Of a stretch of DNA of 64,000 bases, positions 39,926 to 53,000 are shown piece after piece. A program made the translations under genes and the position numbers. Each line of letters starts with the position of its first letter. The first letter of the stretch is position 1. Below the pieces are notes generated by a model, which saw only the letters and a program-made list of their open reading frames with translations, ran no database searches and had not been told where the DNA came from. The stretch is from Gordius sp. MW1 (taxonomy: Eukaryota > Nematomorpha > Gordioida > Gordea > Gordiidae), in assembly GCA_964036665.1 (NCBI GenBank), contig OZ038527.1:12741835-12805834 (forward strand), in the 5' to 3' direction.

Positions 39926-40549
39926 CTTAAAACCTCTTTTCGGAAGTCAATCGAGGATAATAAGATTCTCAAATCGGCTTACTTTTATATATTTTTTCTA
40001 GCTCTTTCACATAGAATCGAAAAAAATGAATATTTTTACCTCAAAACTTTTCACATTTTTTATTCAACCGTATTCATCCGATGAAAGTTGTCGTTTTCAG
40101 ACGTTATTTCCATGATAAAAAGTAAAAATTTATCAGAATCAGATAACTATTACTTTGAAATCATGATCGCATAGAGCAATTTTCAAAAATTAAGCACTCA
40201 CGTTGCGATACAACAAACTAATCGCAACAATAAAACGTTGTCTTTTGTCAAAATGATAGTTCTCGCAGCTTAAAACCTCTTTTCGGAAGTCAATCCAGGA
40301 TACTAGGATTCTCAAATTGGCTTATTTTTATATATTTTTTTACGCTCTTTCACATAGAATCGAAAAAAATGAATATTTTTACCTCAAAATTTTTCACATT
40401 TTTTCAACCGTATTCATCCGATGAAAGTTGACGTTTTCAGTCGTTGTTTCCATGATAAAAAGTAAAGATTTATCAGAATCAGAAAACTATTACTTTGAAA
40501 TCATGATCGCATAGAGCAATTTTCAAAAATTAAGCACTCACGTTGCGAT
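38060..40549. repeat. 5-monomer duplication inside domain D (offset 1,709 bp)
   Basis: About 38,060-38,840 recurs at 39,769-40,549: anchors 38217, 38560 and 38900 map to 39926, 40269 and 40609. Both copies carry TTTTCTAGCTC, AAAACTTTTCAC, CAGATAACTATT, GGATACTAGG and GTTTTCAGTCG (TCG at 38732 and 40441). One difference is GTTATTTCC near 40,104 versus GTTGTTTCC. The match ends where ATACAAAAAACT (40,550) replaces ATACAACAAACT. Confidence 0.8.
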
Positions 40550-42590
40550 ACAAAAAACTAATCGCAACAATTAAACGTTGTCTTTTGTCAAAATGATAGT
40601 TCTCGCAGCTTAAAACCTCTTTTCGGAAGTCAATCGAGGATAATAAGATTCTCAAATTGGCTTACTTTTATATATTTTTTCAAGCTCTTTCACATAGAAT
40701 CGAAAAAAATGAATATTTTTACCTCAAAATTTTTCACATTTTTTTATTTAACCGTATTCATCCGATGAAAGTTGACGTTTTCAGACGTTGTTTCCATGAT
40801 AAAATGTAAAAATTTATCAGAATCAGAAAACTATTACTGTGAAATCATGATTGCATAGAGCAGTTTTCAAAAATTAAAAACTCACGTTGCGATACAACAA
40901 ACTAATCGCAACAATAAAACGTTGTCTTTTGTCAAAATGATAGTTCGCAGCTTAAAACCTCTTTTCGGAAGTCAATCGAGGATAATAGGATTCTCAAATT
41001 GGCTTATTTTTATATATTTTTTCAAGCTCTTTCACATAGAATCGAAAAAAATAAATATTTTTACCTCAAAATTTTTCACATTTTTTTATTCAACCGTATT
41101 CATCCGATGAAAGTTGTCGTTTTCAGACGTTGTTTCCATGATAAAAAGTAAAAATTTATCAGAATCAGAAAACTATTACTTTGAAATCATGATCGCATAG
41201 AGCAATTTTCAAAAATTAAGCACTCACGTTGCGATACAACAAACTAATCGCAACAATAAAATGTTGTCTTTTGTCAAAATTATAGTTCTCGCAGCTTAAA
41301 ACCTCTTTTCGGAAGTCAATCCAGGATAATAGGATTCTCAAATTGGCTTATTTTTATATATTTTTTTACGCTTTTTCACATAGAATCGAAAAAAATAAAT
41401 ATTTTTACCTCAAAATTTTTCACATTTTTTTATTCAACCGTATTCATCCGATGAAAGTTGTCGTTTTCAGACGTTGTTTCCATGATAAAAAGTAAAAATT
41501 TATCAGAATCAGAAAACTATTACTTTGAAATCATGATCGCATAGAGCAATTTTCAAAAATTAAGCACTCACGTTGCGATACAACAAACTAATCGCAACAA
41601 TAAAACGTTGTCTTTTGTCAAAATGATAGTTCTCGCAGCTTAAAACCTCTTTTCGGAAGTCAATCCAGCATAATAGGATTCTCAAATTGGCTTATTTTTA
41701 TATATTTTTTTAAGCTCTTTCACATAGAATCGAAAAAAATAAATATTTTTACCTCAAAATTTTTCACATTTTTTTATTCAACCGTATTCATCCGATGAAA
41801 GTTGTCGTTTTCAGACGTTGTTTCCATGATAAAAAGTAAAAATTTATCAGAATCAGAAAACTATTACTTTGAAATCATGATTGCATAGAGCAGTTTTCAA
41901 AAATTAAGCACTCGCGTTTGATACAACAAACTAATCGCAACAATAAAACTTTGTCTTTTGTCAAAATGATAGTTCTCGCAGCTTAAAACCTCTTTTCGGA
42001 AGTCAATCGAGGATAATAGGATTCTCAAATTGGCTTATTTTTATATATTTTTATACGCTCTTTCACATAGAATCGAAAAAAATGAATATTTTTACCTCAA
42101 AATTTTTCACATTTTTTCAACCGTATTCATCCGATGAAAGTTGACGTTTTCAGTCGTTGTTTCCATGATAAAAAGTAAAGATTTATCAGAATCAGAAAAC
42201 TATTACTTTGAAATCATGATCGCATAGAGCAATTTTCAAAAATTAAGCACTCACGTTGCGATACAAAAAACTAATCGCAACAATTAAACGTTGTCTTTTG
42301 TCAAAATGATAGTTCTCGCAGCTTAAAACCTCTTTTCGGAAGTCAATCGAGGATAATAAGATTCTCAAATTGGCTTACTTTTATATATTTTTTCAAGCTC
42401 TTTCACATAGAATCGAAAAAAATGAATATTTTTACCTCAAAATTTTTCACATTTTTTTATTTAACCGTATTCATCCGATGAAAGTTGACGTTTTCAGACG
42501 TTGTTTCCATGATAAAATGTAAAAATTTATCAGAATCAGAAAACTATTACTGTGAAATCATGATTGCATAGAGCAGTTTTCAAAAATTAA
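40350..42590. repeat. 5-monomer spaced repeat (offset 1,713 bp), D/E boundary
   Basis: About 40,350-40,880 recurs at 42,063-42,593 with GTTTTCAGTCG (TCG at 40441 and 42154), AACAATTAAACG, AAAATGTAAAAATT and ATTACTGTGAAATC in both. The intervening monomers (40951, 41295, 41639, 41982) belong to the domain-E cassette. The pattern suggests insertion or duplication of an E cassette between two D-type ends. Confidence 0.78.
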
Positions 42591-44490
42591 GCACTCACGT
42601 TGCGATACAACAAACTAATCGCAACAATAAAACGTTGTCTTTTGTCAAAATGATAGTTCTCGCACCTTAAAACCTCTTTTCGGAAGTCAATCAAGGATAA
42701 TAGGATTCTCAAATTGGCTTATTTTTATATATTTTTTTACGCTCTTTCACATAGAATCGAAAAAAATGAATATTTTTACCTCAAAATTTTTCACATTTTT
42801 TTATTCAACCGTATTCATCCGATGAAAGTTGACGTTTTCAGACGTTGTTTCCATGATAAAAAGTAAAAATTTATCAGAATCAGAAAACTATTACTTTGAA
42901 ATCATGATTGCATAGAGCAGTTTTCAAAAATTAAACACTCGCGTTTGATACAACAAACTAATCGCAACAATAAAACTTTGTCTTTTGTCAAAAGATAGTT
43001 GTCGCAGCTTAAAACCTCTTTTCGGAAGTCAATCGAGGATAATAAGATTCTCAAATCGGCTTACTTTTATATATTTTTTCAAGCTCTTTCACATAGAATC
43101 GAAAAATATAAATATTTTTACCTCAAAATTTTTCACATTTTTTTCTTTCAACCGTATTCATCCGATAAAAGTTGTCGTTTTCAGACGTGGTTTATATGAT
43201 AAAAAGTAAAAAGTAAAAATTTATCAGAATCAGAAAATTATTACTTTGAAATCATGATCGCATAGAGCAGTTTTCAAAAATTAAAAACTCACGTTGCGAT
43301 ACAACAAACTAATCGCAACAATAAAACGTTGTCTTTTGTCAAAATGATAGTTCGCAGCTTAAAACCTCTTTTCGGAAGTCAATCGAGGATAATAGGATTC
43401 TCATATTGGCTTATTTTTATATATTTTTTCAAGCTCTTTCACATAGAATCGAAAAAAATAAATATTTTTACCTCAAAATTTTTCACATTTTTTTATTCAA
43501 CCGTATTCATCCGATGAAAGTTGTCGTTTTCAGACGTTGTTTCCATGATAAAAAGTAAAAATTTATCAGAATCAGAAAACTATTACTTTGAAATCATGAT
43601 CGCATAGAGCAATTTTCAAAAATTAAGCACTCACGTTGCGATACAACAAACTAATCGCAACAATAAAATGTTGTCTTTTGTCAAAATTATAGTTCTCGCA
43701 GCTTAAAACCTCTTTTCGGAAGTCAATCCAGGATAATAGGATTCTCAAATTGGCTTATTTTTATATATTTTTTTACGCTTTTTCACATAGAATCGAAAAA
43801 AATAAATATTTTTACCTCAAAATTTTTCACATTTTTTTATTCAACCGTATTCATCCGATGAAAGTTGTCGTTTTCAGACGTTGTTTCCATGATAAAAAGT
43901 AAAAATTTATCAGAATCAGAAAACTATTACTTTGAAATCATGATCGCATAGAGCAATTTTCAAAAATTAAGCACTCACGTTGCGATACAACAAACTAATC
44001 GCAACAATAAAACGTTGTCTTTTGTCAAAATGATAGTTCTCGCAGCTTAAAACCTCTTTTCGGAAGTCAATCCAGCATAATAGGATTCTCAAATTGGCTT
44101 ATTTTTATATATTTTTTTAAGCTCTTTCACATAGAATCGAAAAAAATAAATATTTTTACCTCAAAATTTTTCACATTTTTTTATTCAACCGTATTCATCC
44201 GATGAAAGTTGTCGTTTTCAGACGTTGTTTCCATGATAAAAAGTAAAAATTTATCAGAATCAGAAAACTATTACTTTGAAATCATGATTGCATAGAGCAG
44301 TTTTCAAAAATTAAGCACTCGCGTTTGATACAACAAACTAATCGCAACAATAAAACTTTGTCTTTTGTCAAAATGATAGTTCTCGCAGCTTAAAACCTCT
44401 TTTCGGAAGTCAATCGAGGATAATAGGATTCTCAAATTGGCTTATTTTTATATATTTTTATACGCTCTTTCACATAGAATCGAAAAATAT
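40870..44490. repeat. 7-monomer spaced duplication (offset 2,407 bp)
   Basis: About 40,870-42,080 matches 43,277-44,490: anchors 40951, 41295, 41639 and 41982 map to 43358, 43702, 44046 and 44389. Both carry GTTCGCAG, AATGTTGTC with AAATTATAG, ACGCTTTTTCAC and CAATCCAGCATAATAG. One difference is CTCATATTGG near 43,401 versus CTCAAATTGG. The copies part company where the first continues with TTTTTTCAACCG and the second with TTTTTTCTTTCAACCG. Confidence 0.8.
43008..43357. repeat. Chimeric monomer: junction of two E types
   Basis: The sequence just before this anchor reads CAAAAGATAGTTGTCGCAG. It combines CAAAAGATAG, normally followed by TTCTCGCAG (as near 36,136), with GTTGTCGCAG, normally preceded by CAAAATGATA (as near 36,480). 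The body then is the GAAAAATATAAAT and TTTATATGAT marker type. One whole monomer of the usual 342-344-350 series is absent. The simplest reading is an unequal crossover inside the short identical GATAGTT segment. Confidence 0.72.
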
Positions 44491-45740
44491 GAATATTTTT
44501 ACCTCAAAATTTTTCACATTTTTTCTTTCAACCGTATTCATCCGATGAAAGATCGTTTTCAGACGTTGTTTCCATGATAAAAAGTAAAAATTTATCAGAA
44601 TCAGAAAACTATTACTTTGAAATCATGATCGCATAGAGCAGTCTTCAAAAATTAAGCACTCACGTTTGATACAACAAACTAATCGCAACAATAAAACTTT
44701 GTCTTTTGTCAAAATGATAGTTGTCGCAGCTTAAAACCTCTTTTCGGAAGTCAATCGAGGATAATAAGATTCTCAAATCGGCTTACTTTTATATATTTTT
44801 TCAAGCTCTTTCACATAGAATCGAAAAATATAAATATTATTACCTCAAAATTTTTCACATTTTTTTCTTTCAACCGTATTCATCCGATAAAAGTTGTCGT
44901 TTTCAGACGTGGTTTATATGATAAAAAGTAAAAAGTAAAAATTTATCAGAATCAGAAAATTATTACTTTGAAATCATGATCACATAGAGCAGTTTTCAAA
45001 AATTAAAAACTCACGTTGCGATACAACAAACTAATCGCAACAATAAAACGTTGTCTTTTGTCAAAATGATAGTTCGCAGCTTAAAACCTCTTTTCGGAAG
45101 TCAATCGAGGATAATAGGATTCTCAAATTGGCTTATTTTTATATATTTTTTCAAGCTCTTTCACATAGAATCAAAAAAAATGAATATTTTTACCTCAAAA
45201 TTTTTCACATTTTTTTATTCAACCGTATTCATCCGATGAAAGTTGACGTTTTCAGACGTTGTTTCCATGATAAAAAGTAAAAATTTATCAGAATCAGAAA
45301 ACTATTACTTTGAAATCATGATTGCATAGAGCAGTTTTCAAAAATTAAACACTCGCGTTTGATACAACAAACTAATCGCAACAATAAAACTTTGTCTTTT
45401 GTCAAAAGATAGTTCTCGCAGCTTAAAACCTCTTTTCGGAAGTCAATCGAGGATAATAAGATTCTCAAATCGGCTTACTTTTATATATTTTTTCAAGCTC
45501 TTTCACATAGAATCGAAAAAAATAAATATTTTTACCTCAAAATTTTTCACATTTTTTTCTTTCAACCGTATTCATCCGATGAAAGTTGTCGTTTTCAGAC
45601 GTTGTTTCCATGATAAAGAGTAAAAATATATCAGAATCAGAAAACTATTACTTTGAAATCATGATCGCATAGAGCAGTCTTCAAAAATTAAGCACTCACG
45701 TTTGATACAACAAACTAATCGCAACAATAAAACTTTGTCT

Positions 45741-45936
45741 TATTCATCCGATGAAAGTTGACGTTTTCAGACGTTGTTTCCATGATAAAAAGTAAAAATT
45801 TATCAGAATCAGAAAACTATTACTTTGAAATCATGATTGCATAGAGCAGTTTTCAAAAATTAAACACTCGCGTTTGATACAACAAACTAATCGCAACAAT
45901 AAAACTTTGTCTTTTGTCAAAAGATAGTTCTCGCAG
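45741..45936. repeat. Half-monomer deletion junction (515-bp interval)
   Basis: At 45,740/45,741 the sequence jumps from AAAACTTTGTCT directly to TATTCATCCGATG. The first normally lies about 24 bp before the next anchor and the second about 147 bp after an anchor. The anchor interval 45,422 to 45,937 is 515 bp where the local pattern predicts 686, so 171 bp is missing, half a monomer to within one base. Only one base (T) is shared at the break, so a long homologous exchange is unlikely at this point. Confidence 0.85.
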
Positions 45937-46286
45937 CTTAAAACCTCTTTTCGGAAGTCAATCGAGGATAATAAGATTCTCAAATCGGCTTACTTTTATA
46001 TATTTTTTCAAGCTCTTTCACATAGAATCGAAAAATATAAATATTTTTACCTCAAAATTTTTCACATTTTTTTCTTTCAACCGTATTCATCCGATAAAAG
46101 TTGTCGTTTTCAGACGTGATTTATATGATAAAAAGTAAAAAGTAAAAATTTATCAGAATCAGAAAATTATTACTTTGAAATCATGATCGCATAGAGCAGT
46201 TTTCAAAAATTAAAAACTCACGTTGCGATACAACAAACTAATCGCAACAATAAAACGTTGTCTTTTGTCAAAATGATAGTTCGCAG
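45937..46286. repeat. Chimeric 350-bp monomer after the half-monomer deletion
   Basis: It begins with the AAAAGATAGTTCTCGCAG type (elsewhere followed by GAAAAAAATAAAT and GATAAAGAG). It continues with the GAAAAATATAAAT, TTTATATGAT and 7-bp-duplication body of the marker type. A private G-to-A change gives CGTGATTTATATG near 46,116. This is a second independent joining of these two types, at a different point from the one at 43,008. Confidence 0.7.
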
Positions 46287-46944
46287 CTTAAAACCTCTTT
46301 TCGGAAGTCAATCGAGGATAATAGGATTCTCAAATTGGCTTATTTTTATATATTTTTTCAAGCTCTTTCACATAGAATCGAAAAAAATAAATATTTTTAC
46401 CTCAAAATTTTTCACATTTTTTTATTCAACCGTATTCATCCGATGAAAGTTGTCGTTTTCAGACGTTGTTTCCATGATAAAAAGTAAAAATTTATCAGAA
46501 TCAGAAAACTATTACTTTGAAATCATGATCGCATAGAGCAATTTTCAAAAATTAAGCACTCACGTTGCGATACAACAAACTAATCGCAACAATAAAATGT
46601 TGTCTTTTGTCAAAATTATAGTTCTCGCAGCTTAAAACCTCTTTTCGGAAGTCAATCCAGGATAATAGGATTCTCAAGTTGGCTTATTTTTATATATTTT
46701 TTTACGCTTTTTCACATAGAATCGAAAAAAATAAATATTTTTACCTCAAAATTTTTCACATTTTTTTATTCAACCGTATTCATCCGATGAAAGTTGTCGT
46801 TTTCAGACGTTGTTTCCATGATAAAAAGTAAAAATTTATCAGAATCAGAAAACTATTACTTTGAAATCATGATCGCATAGAGCAATTTTCAAAAATTAAG
46901 CACTCACGTTGCGATACAACAAACTAATCGCAACAATAAAACGT

Positions 46945-49650
46945 TGTCTTTTGTCAAAATGATAGTTCTCGCAGCTTAAAACCTCTTTTCGGAAGTCAAT
47001 CCAGGATAATAGGATTCTCAAATTGGCTTATTTTTATATATTTTTTTAAGCTCTTTCACATAGAATCGAAAAAAATAAATATCTTTACCTCAAAATTTTT
47101 CACATCTTTTTATTCAACCGTATTCATCCGATGAAAGTTGACGTTTTCAGACGTTGTTTCCATGATAAAAAGCAAAAATTTATCAGAATCAGAAAACTAT
47201 TACTTTGAAATCATGATCGCATAGAGCAATTTTCAAAAATTAAGCACTCACGTTTGATACAAAAAACTAATCGCAACAATAAAACGTTGTCTTTTGTCAA
47301 AATGATAGTTCTCGCAGCTTAAAACCTCTTTTCGGAAGTCAATCCAGGATAATAGTTTTCTCAAATTGGCTTATTTTTATATATTTTTTTACGCTCTTTC
47401 ACATAGAATCGAAAAAAATGAATATTTTTACCTCAAAATTTTTCACATTTTTTTCTTTCAACCGTATTCATCCGATGAAAGTTGTCGTTTTCAGACGTTG
47501 TTTCCATGATAAAGAGTAAAAATTTATCAGAATCAGAAAAGTATTACTTTGAAATCATGATCGCATAGAGCAGTCTTCAAAAATTAAGCACTCACGTTTG
47601 ATACAACAAACTAATCGCAACAATAAAACTTTGTCTTTTGTCAAAATGATAGTTGTCGCAGCTTAAAACCTCTTTTCGGAAGTCAATCGAGGATAATAAG
47701 ATTCTCAAATCGGCTTACTTTTATATATTTTTTCAAGCTCTTTCACATAGAATCGAAAAATATAAATATTTTTACCTCAAAATTTTTCACATTTTTTTCT
47801 TTCAACCGTATTCATCCGATAAAAGTTGTCGTTTTCAGACGTGGTTTATATGATAAAAAGTAAAAAGTAAAAATTTATCAGAATCAGAAAATTATTACTT
47901 TGAAATCATGATCGCATAGAGCAGTTTTCAAAAATTAAAAACTCACGTTGCGATACAACAAACTAATCGCAACAATAAAACGTTGTCTTTTGTCAAAATG
48001 ATAGTTCGCAGCTTAAAACCTCTTTTCGGAAGTCAATCGAGGATAATAGGATTCTCAAATTGGCTTATTTTTATATATTTTTTCAAGCTCTTTCACATAG
48101 AATCGAAAAAAATAAATATTTTTACCTCAAAATTTTTCACATTTTTTTATTCAACCGTATTCATCCGATGAAAGTTGTCGTTTTCAGACGTTGTTTCCAT
48201 GATAAAAAGTAAAAATTTATCAGAATCAGAAAACTATTACTTTGAAATCATGATCGCATAGAGCAATTTTCAAAAATTAAGCACTCACGTTGCGATACAA
48301 CAAACTAATCGCAACAATAAAATGTTGTCTTTTGTCAAAATTATAGTTCTCGCAGCTTAAAACCTCTTTTCGGAAGTCAATCCAGGATAATAGGATTCTC
48401 AAATTGGCTTATTTTTATATATTTTTTTACGCTTTTTCACATAGAATCGAAAAAAATAAATATTTTTACCTCAAAATTTTTCACATTTTTTTATTCAACC
48501 GTATTCATCCGATGAAAGTTGTCGTTTTCAGACGTTGTTTCCATGATAAAAAGTAAAAATTTATCAGAATCAGAAAACTATTACTTTAAAATCATGATCG
48601 CATAGAGCAATTTTCAAAAATTAAGCACTCACGTTGCGATACAACAAACTAATCGCAACAATAAAACGTTGTCTTTTGTCAAAATTATAGTTCTCGCAGC
48701 TTAAAACCTCTTTTCGGAAGTCAATCCAGGATAATAGGATTCTCAAATTGGCTTATTTTTATATATTTTTTTACGCTTTTTCACATAGAATCGAAAAAAA
48801 TGAATATTTTTACCTCAAAATTTTTCACATTTTTTTATTCAACCGTATTCATCCGATGAAAGTTGTCGTTTTCAGACGTTGTTTCCATGATAAAAAGTAA
48901 AAATTTATCAGAATCAGAAAACTATTACTTTGAAATCATGATTGCATAGAGCAGTTTTCATAAATTAAGCACTCACGTTTGATACAACAAGCTAATCGCA
49001 ACAATAAAACGTTGTCTTTTGTCAAAATGATAGTTCTCGCAGCTTAAAACCTCTTTTCGGAAGTCAATCCATAATAATAGGATTCTCAAATTGGCTTTAT
49101 ATTTTTTTACGCTTTTTCACATAGAATCGAAAAAAATGAATTTTTTTACCTCAAAATTTTTCACATTTTTTTATTCAACCGTATTCATCCGATGAAAGTT
49201 GTCGTTTTCAGACGTTGTTTCCATGATAAAAAGTAAAAATTTATCAGAATCAGAAAACTATTACTTTGAAATCATGATTGCATAGAGCAGTTTTCAAAAA
49301 TTAAGCACTCACGTTTGATACAACAAACTAATCGCAACAATAAAACGTTGTGTTTTGTCAAAATGATAGTCCTCGCAGCTTAAAACCTCTTTTCGGAAGT
49401 CAATCGAAGATAATAGGATTCTCAAATTGGCTTATTTTTATATATTTTTTCAAGCTCTTTCACATAGAATCGAAAAAAATAAATATTTTTACCTCAAAAT
49501 TTTTCACATTTTTTTATTCAACCGTATTCATCCGATGAAAGTTGTCGTTTTCAGACGTTGTTTCCATGATAAAAAGTAAAAATTTATCAGAATCAGAAAA
49601 CTATTACTTTGAAACCATGATCGCATAGAGCAATTTTCAAAAATTAAGCA
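46945..49650. repeat. 2.7-kb block recurring 22 monomers downstream (copy 1)
   Basis: Matches about 54,505-57,200 at an offset of 7,561 bp, falling to 7,552 after a 9-bp deletion in the downstream copy near 56,075. Shared markers: AAAAAGCAAAAATT (47,168), ATACAAAAAACT (47,256), a 7-bp deletion TTGGCTTTATATTTT (49,091), TGTGTTTTGTC (49,349) and GAAACCATGATCG (49,611). Differences include TATCTTTACC and CACATCTTTTT (47,080-47,110), AATAGTTTTC near 47,352 and AAAGTATTAC near 47,538, private to this copy. Confidence 0.85.
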
Positions 49651-50063
49651 CTCACGTTTGATACAACAAGTTAATCGCAACAATAAAACGTTGTCTTTTG
49701 TCAAAATGATAGTTCTCGCAGCTTAAAACCTCTTTTCGGAAGTCAATCCAGGATAATAGGATTCTCAAATTGGCTTATTTTTATATATTTTTTTACGCTC
49801 TTTCACATAGAATCGAAAAAAATGAATATTTTTACCTCAAAATTTTTCACATTTTTTTATTCAACCGTATTCATCCGATGAAAGTTGACGTTTTCAGACG
49901 TTGTTTCCATGATAAAAAGTAAAAATTTATCAGAATCAGAAAACTATTACTTTGAAATCATGATTGCATAGAGCAGTTTTCAAAAATTAAACACTCGCGT
50001 TTGATACAACAAACTAATCGCAACAATAAAACTTTGTCTTTTGTCAAAAGATAGTTCTCGCAG

Positions 50064-53000
50064 CTTAAAACCTCTTTTCGGAAGTCAATCGAGGATAATA
50101 AGATTCTCAAATCGGCTTACTTTTATATATTTTTTCAAGCTCTTTCACATAGAATCGAAAAAAATAAATATTTTTACCTCAAAATTTTTCACATTTATTT
50201 CTTTCAACCGTATTCATCCGATGAAAGTTGTCGTTTTCAGACGTTGTTTCCATGATAAAGAGTAAAAATTTATCAAAATCAGAAAACTATTACTTTGAAA
50301 TCATGATCGCATAGAGCAGTCTTCAAAAATTAAGCACTCACGTTTGATACAACAAACTAATCGCAACAATAAAACTTTGTCTTTTGTCAAAATGATAGTT
50401 GTCGCAGCTTAAAACCTCTTTTCGGAAGTCAATCGAGGATAATAAGATTCTCAAATCGGCTTACTTTTATATATTTTTTCAAGCTCTTTCACATAGAATC
50501 GAAAAATATAAATATTTTTACCTCAAAATTTTTCAAGTTTTTTTCTTTCAACCGTATTCATCCGATAAAAGTTGTCGTTTTCAGACGTGGTTTATATGAT
50601 AAAAAGTAAAAAGTAAAAATTTATCAGAATCAGAAAATTATTACTTTGAAATCATGATCGCATAGAGCAGTTTTCAAAAATTAAAAACTCACGTTGCGAT
50701 ACAACAAACTAATCGCAACAATAAAACGTTGTCTTTTGTCAAAATGATAGTTCGCAGCTTAAAACCTCTTTTCGGAAGTCAATCGAGGATAATAGGATTC
50801 TCAAATTGGCTTATTTTTATATATTTTTTCAAGCTCTTTCACATAGAATCGAAAAAAATAAATATTTTTACCTCAAAATTTTTCACATTTTTTTATTCAA
50901 CCGTATTCATCCGATGAAAGTTGTCGTTTTCAGACGTTGTTTCCATGATAAAAAGTAAAAATTTATCAGAATCAGAAAACTATTACTTTGAAATCATGAT
51001 CGCATAGAGCAATTTTCAAAAATTAAGCACTCACGTTGCGATACAACAAACTAATCGCAACAATAAAACGTTGTCTTTTGTCAAAATGATAGTTCTCGCA
51101 GCTTAAAACCTCTTTTCGGAAGTCAATCCAGGATAATAGGATTCTCAAATTGGCTTATTTTCATATATTTTTTTACGCTCTTTCACATAGAATCGAAAAA
51201 AATGAATTTTTTTACCTCAAAATTTTTCACATTTTTTTATTCAACCGTATTCATCCGATGAAAGTTGTCGTTTTCAGACGTTGTTTCCATGATAAAAAGT
51301 AAAAATTTATCAGAATCAGAAAACTATTACTTTGAAATCATGATTGCATAGAGCAGTTTTCAAAAATTAAGCACTCACGTTTGATACAACAAACTAATCG
51401 CAACAATAAAACGTTGTCTTTTGTCAAAATGATAGTTCTCGCAGCTTAAAACCTCTTTTCGGAAGTCAATCGAGGATAATAGGATTCTCAAATTGGCTTA
51501 TTTTTATATATTTTTTTACGCTCTTTCACATAGAATCGAAAAAAATGAATATTTTTAACTCAAAATTTTTCACATTTTTTTATTCAACCGTATTCATCCG
51601 ATTAAAGTTGACGTTTTCAGACGTTGTTTCCATGATAAAAAGTAAAAATTTATCAGAATCAGAAAACTATTAATTTGAAATCATGATTGCCTAGAGCAGT
51701 TTTCAAAAATTAAACACTCGCGTTTGATACAACAAACTAATCGCAACAATAAAACTTTGTCTTTTGTCAAAAGATAGTTCTCGCAGCTTAAAACCTCTTT
51801 TCGGAAGTCAATCCAGGATAATAGGATTCTCAAATTGGCTTATTTTTATATATTTTTTTACGCTCTTTCACATAGAATCGAAAAAAATGAATTTTTTTAC
51901 CTCAAAATTTTTCACATTTTTTTATTCAACCGTATTCATCCGATGAAAGTTGTCGTTTTCAGACGTTGTTTCCATGATAAAAAGTAAAAATTTATCAGAA
52001 TCAGAAAACTATTACTTTGAAATCATGATTGCATAGAGCAGTTTTCAAAAATTAAGCACTCACGTTTGATACAACAAACTAATCGCAACAATAAAACGTT
52101 GTCTTTTGTCAAAATGATAGTTCTCGCAGCTTAAAACCTCTTTTCGGAAGTCAATCGAGGATAATAGGATTCTCAAATTGGCTTATTTTTATATATTTTT
52201 TTACGCTCTTTCACATAGAATCGAAAAAAATGAATATTTTTACCTCAAAATTTTTCACATTTTTTTATTCAACCGTATTCATCCGATGAAAGTTGACGTT
52301 TTCAGACGTTGTTTCCATGATAAAAAGTAAAAATTTATCAGAATCAGAAAACTATTAATTTGAAATCATGATTGCATAGAGCAGTTTTCAAAAATTAAAC
52401 ACTCGCGTTTGATACAACAAACTAATCGCAACAATAAAACTTTGTCTTTTGTCAAAAGATAGTTCTCGCAGCTTAAAACCTCTTTTCGGAAGTCAATCGA
52501 GGATAATAAGATTCTCAAATCGGCTTACTTTTATATATTTTTTCAAGCTCTTTCACATAGAATCGAAAAAAATAAATATTTTTACCTCAAAATTTTTCAC
52601 ATTTTTTTCTTTCAACCGTATTCATCCGATGAAAGTTGTCGTTTTCAGACGTTGTTTCCATGATAAAGAGTAAAAATTTATCAAAATCAGAAAACTATTA
52701 CTTTGAAATCATGATCGCATAGAGCAGTCTTCAAAAATTAAGCACTCACGTTTGATACAACAAACTAATCGCAACAATAAAACTTTGTCTTTTGTCAAAA
52801 TGATAGTTGTCGCAGCTTAAAACCTCTTTTCGGAAGTCAATCGAGGATAATAAGATTCTCAAATCGGCTTACTTTTATATATTTTTTCAAGCTCTTTCAC
52901 ATAGAATCGAAAAATATAAATATTTTTACCTCAAAATTTTTCACATTTTTTTCTTTCAACCGTATTCATCCGATAAAAGTTGTCGTTTTCAGACGTGGTT

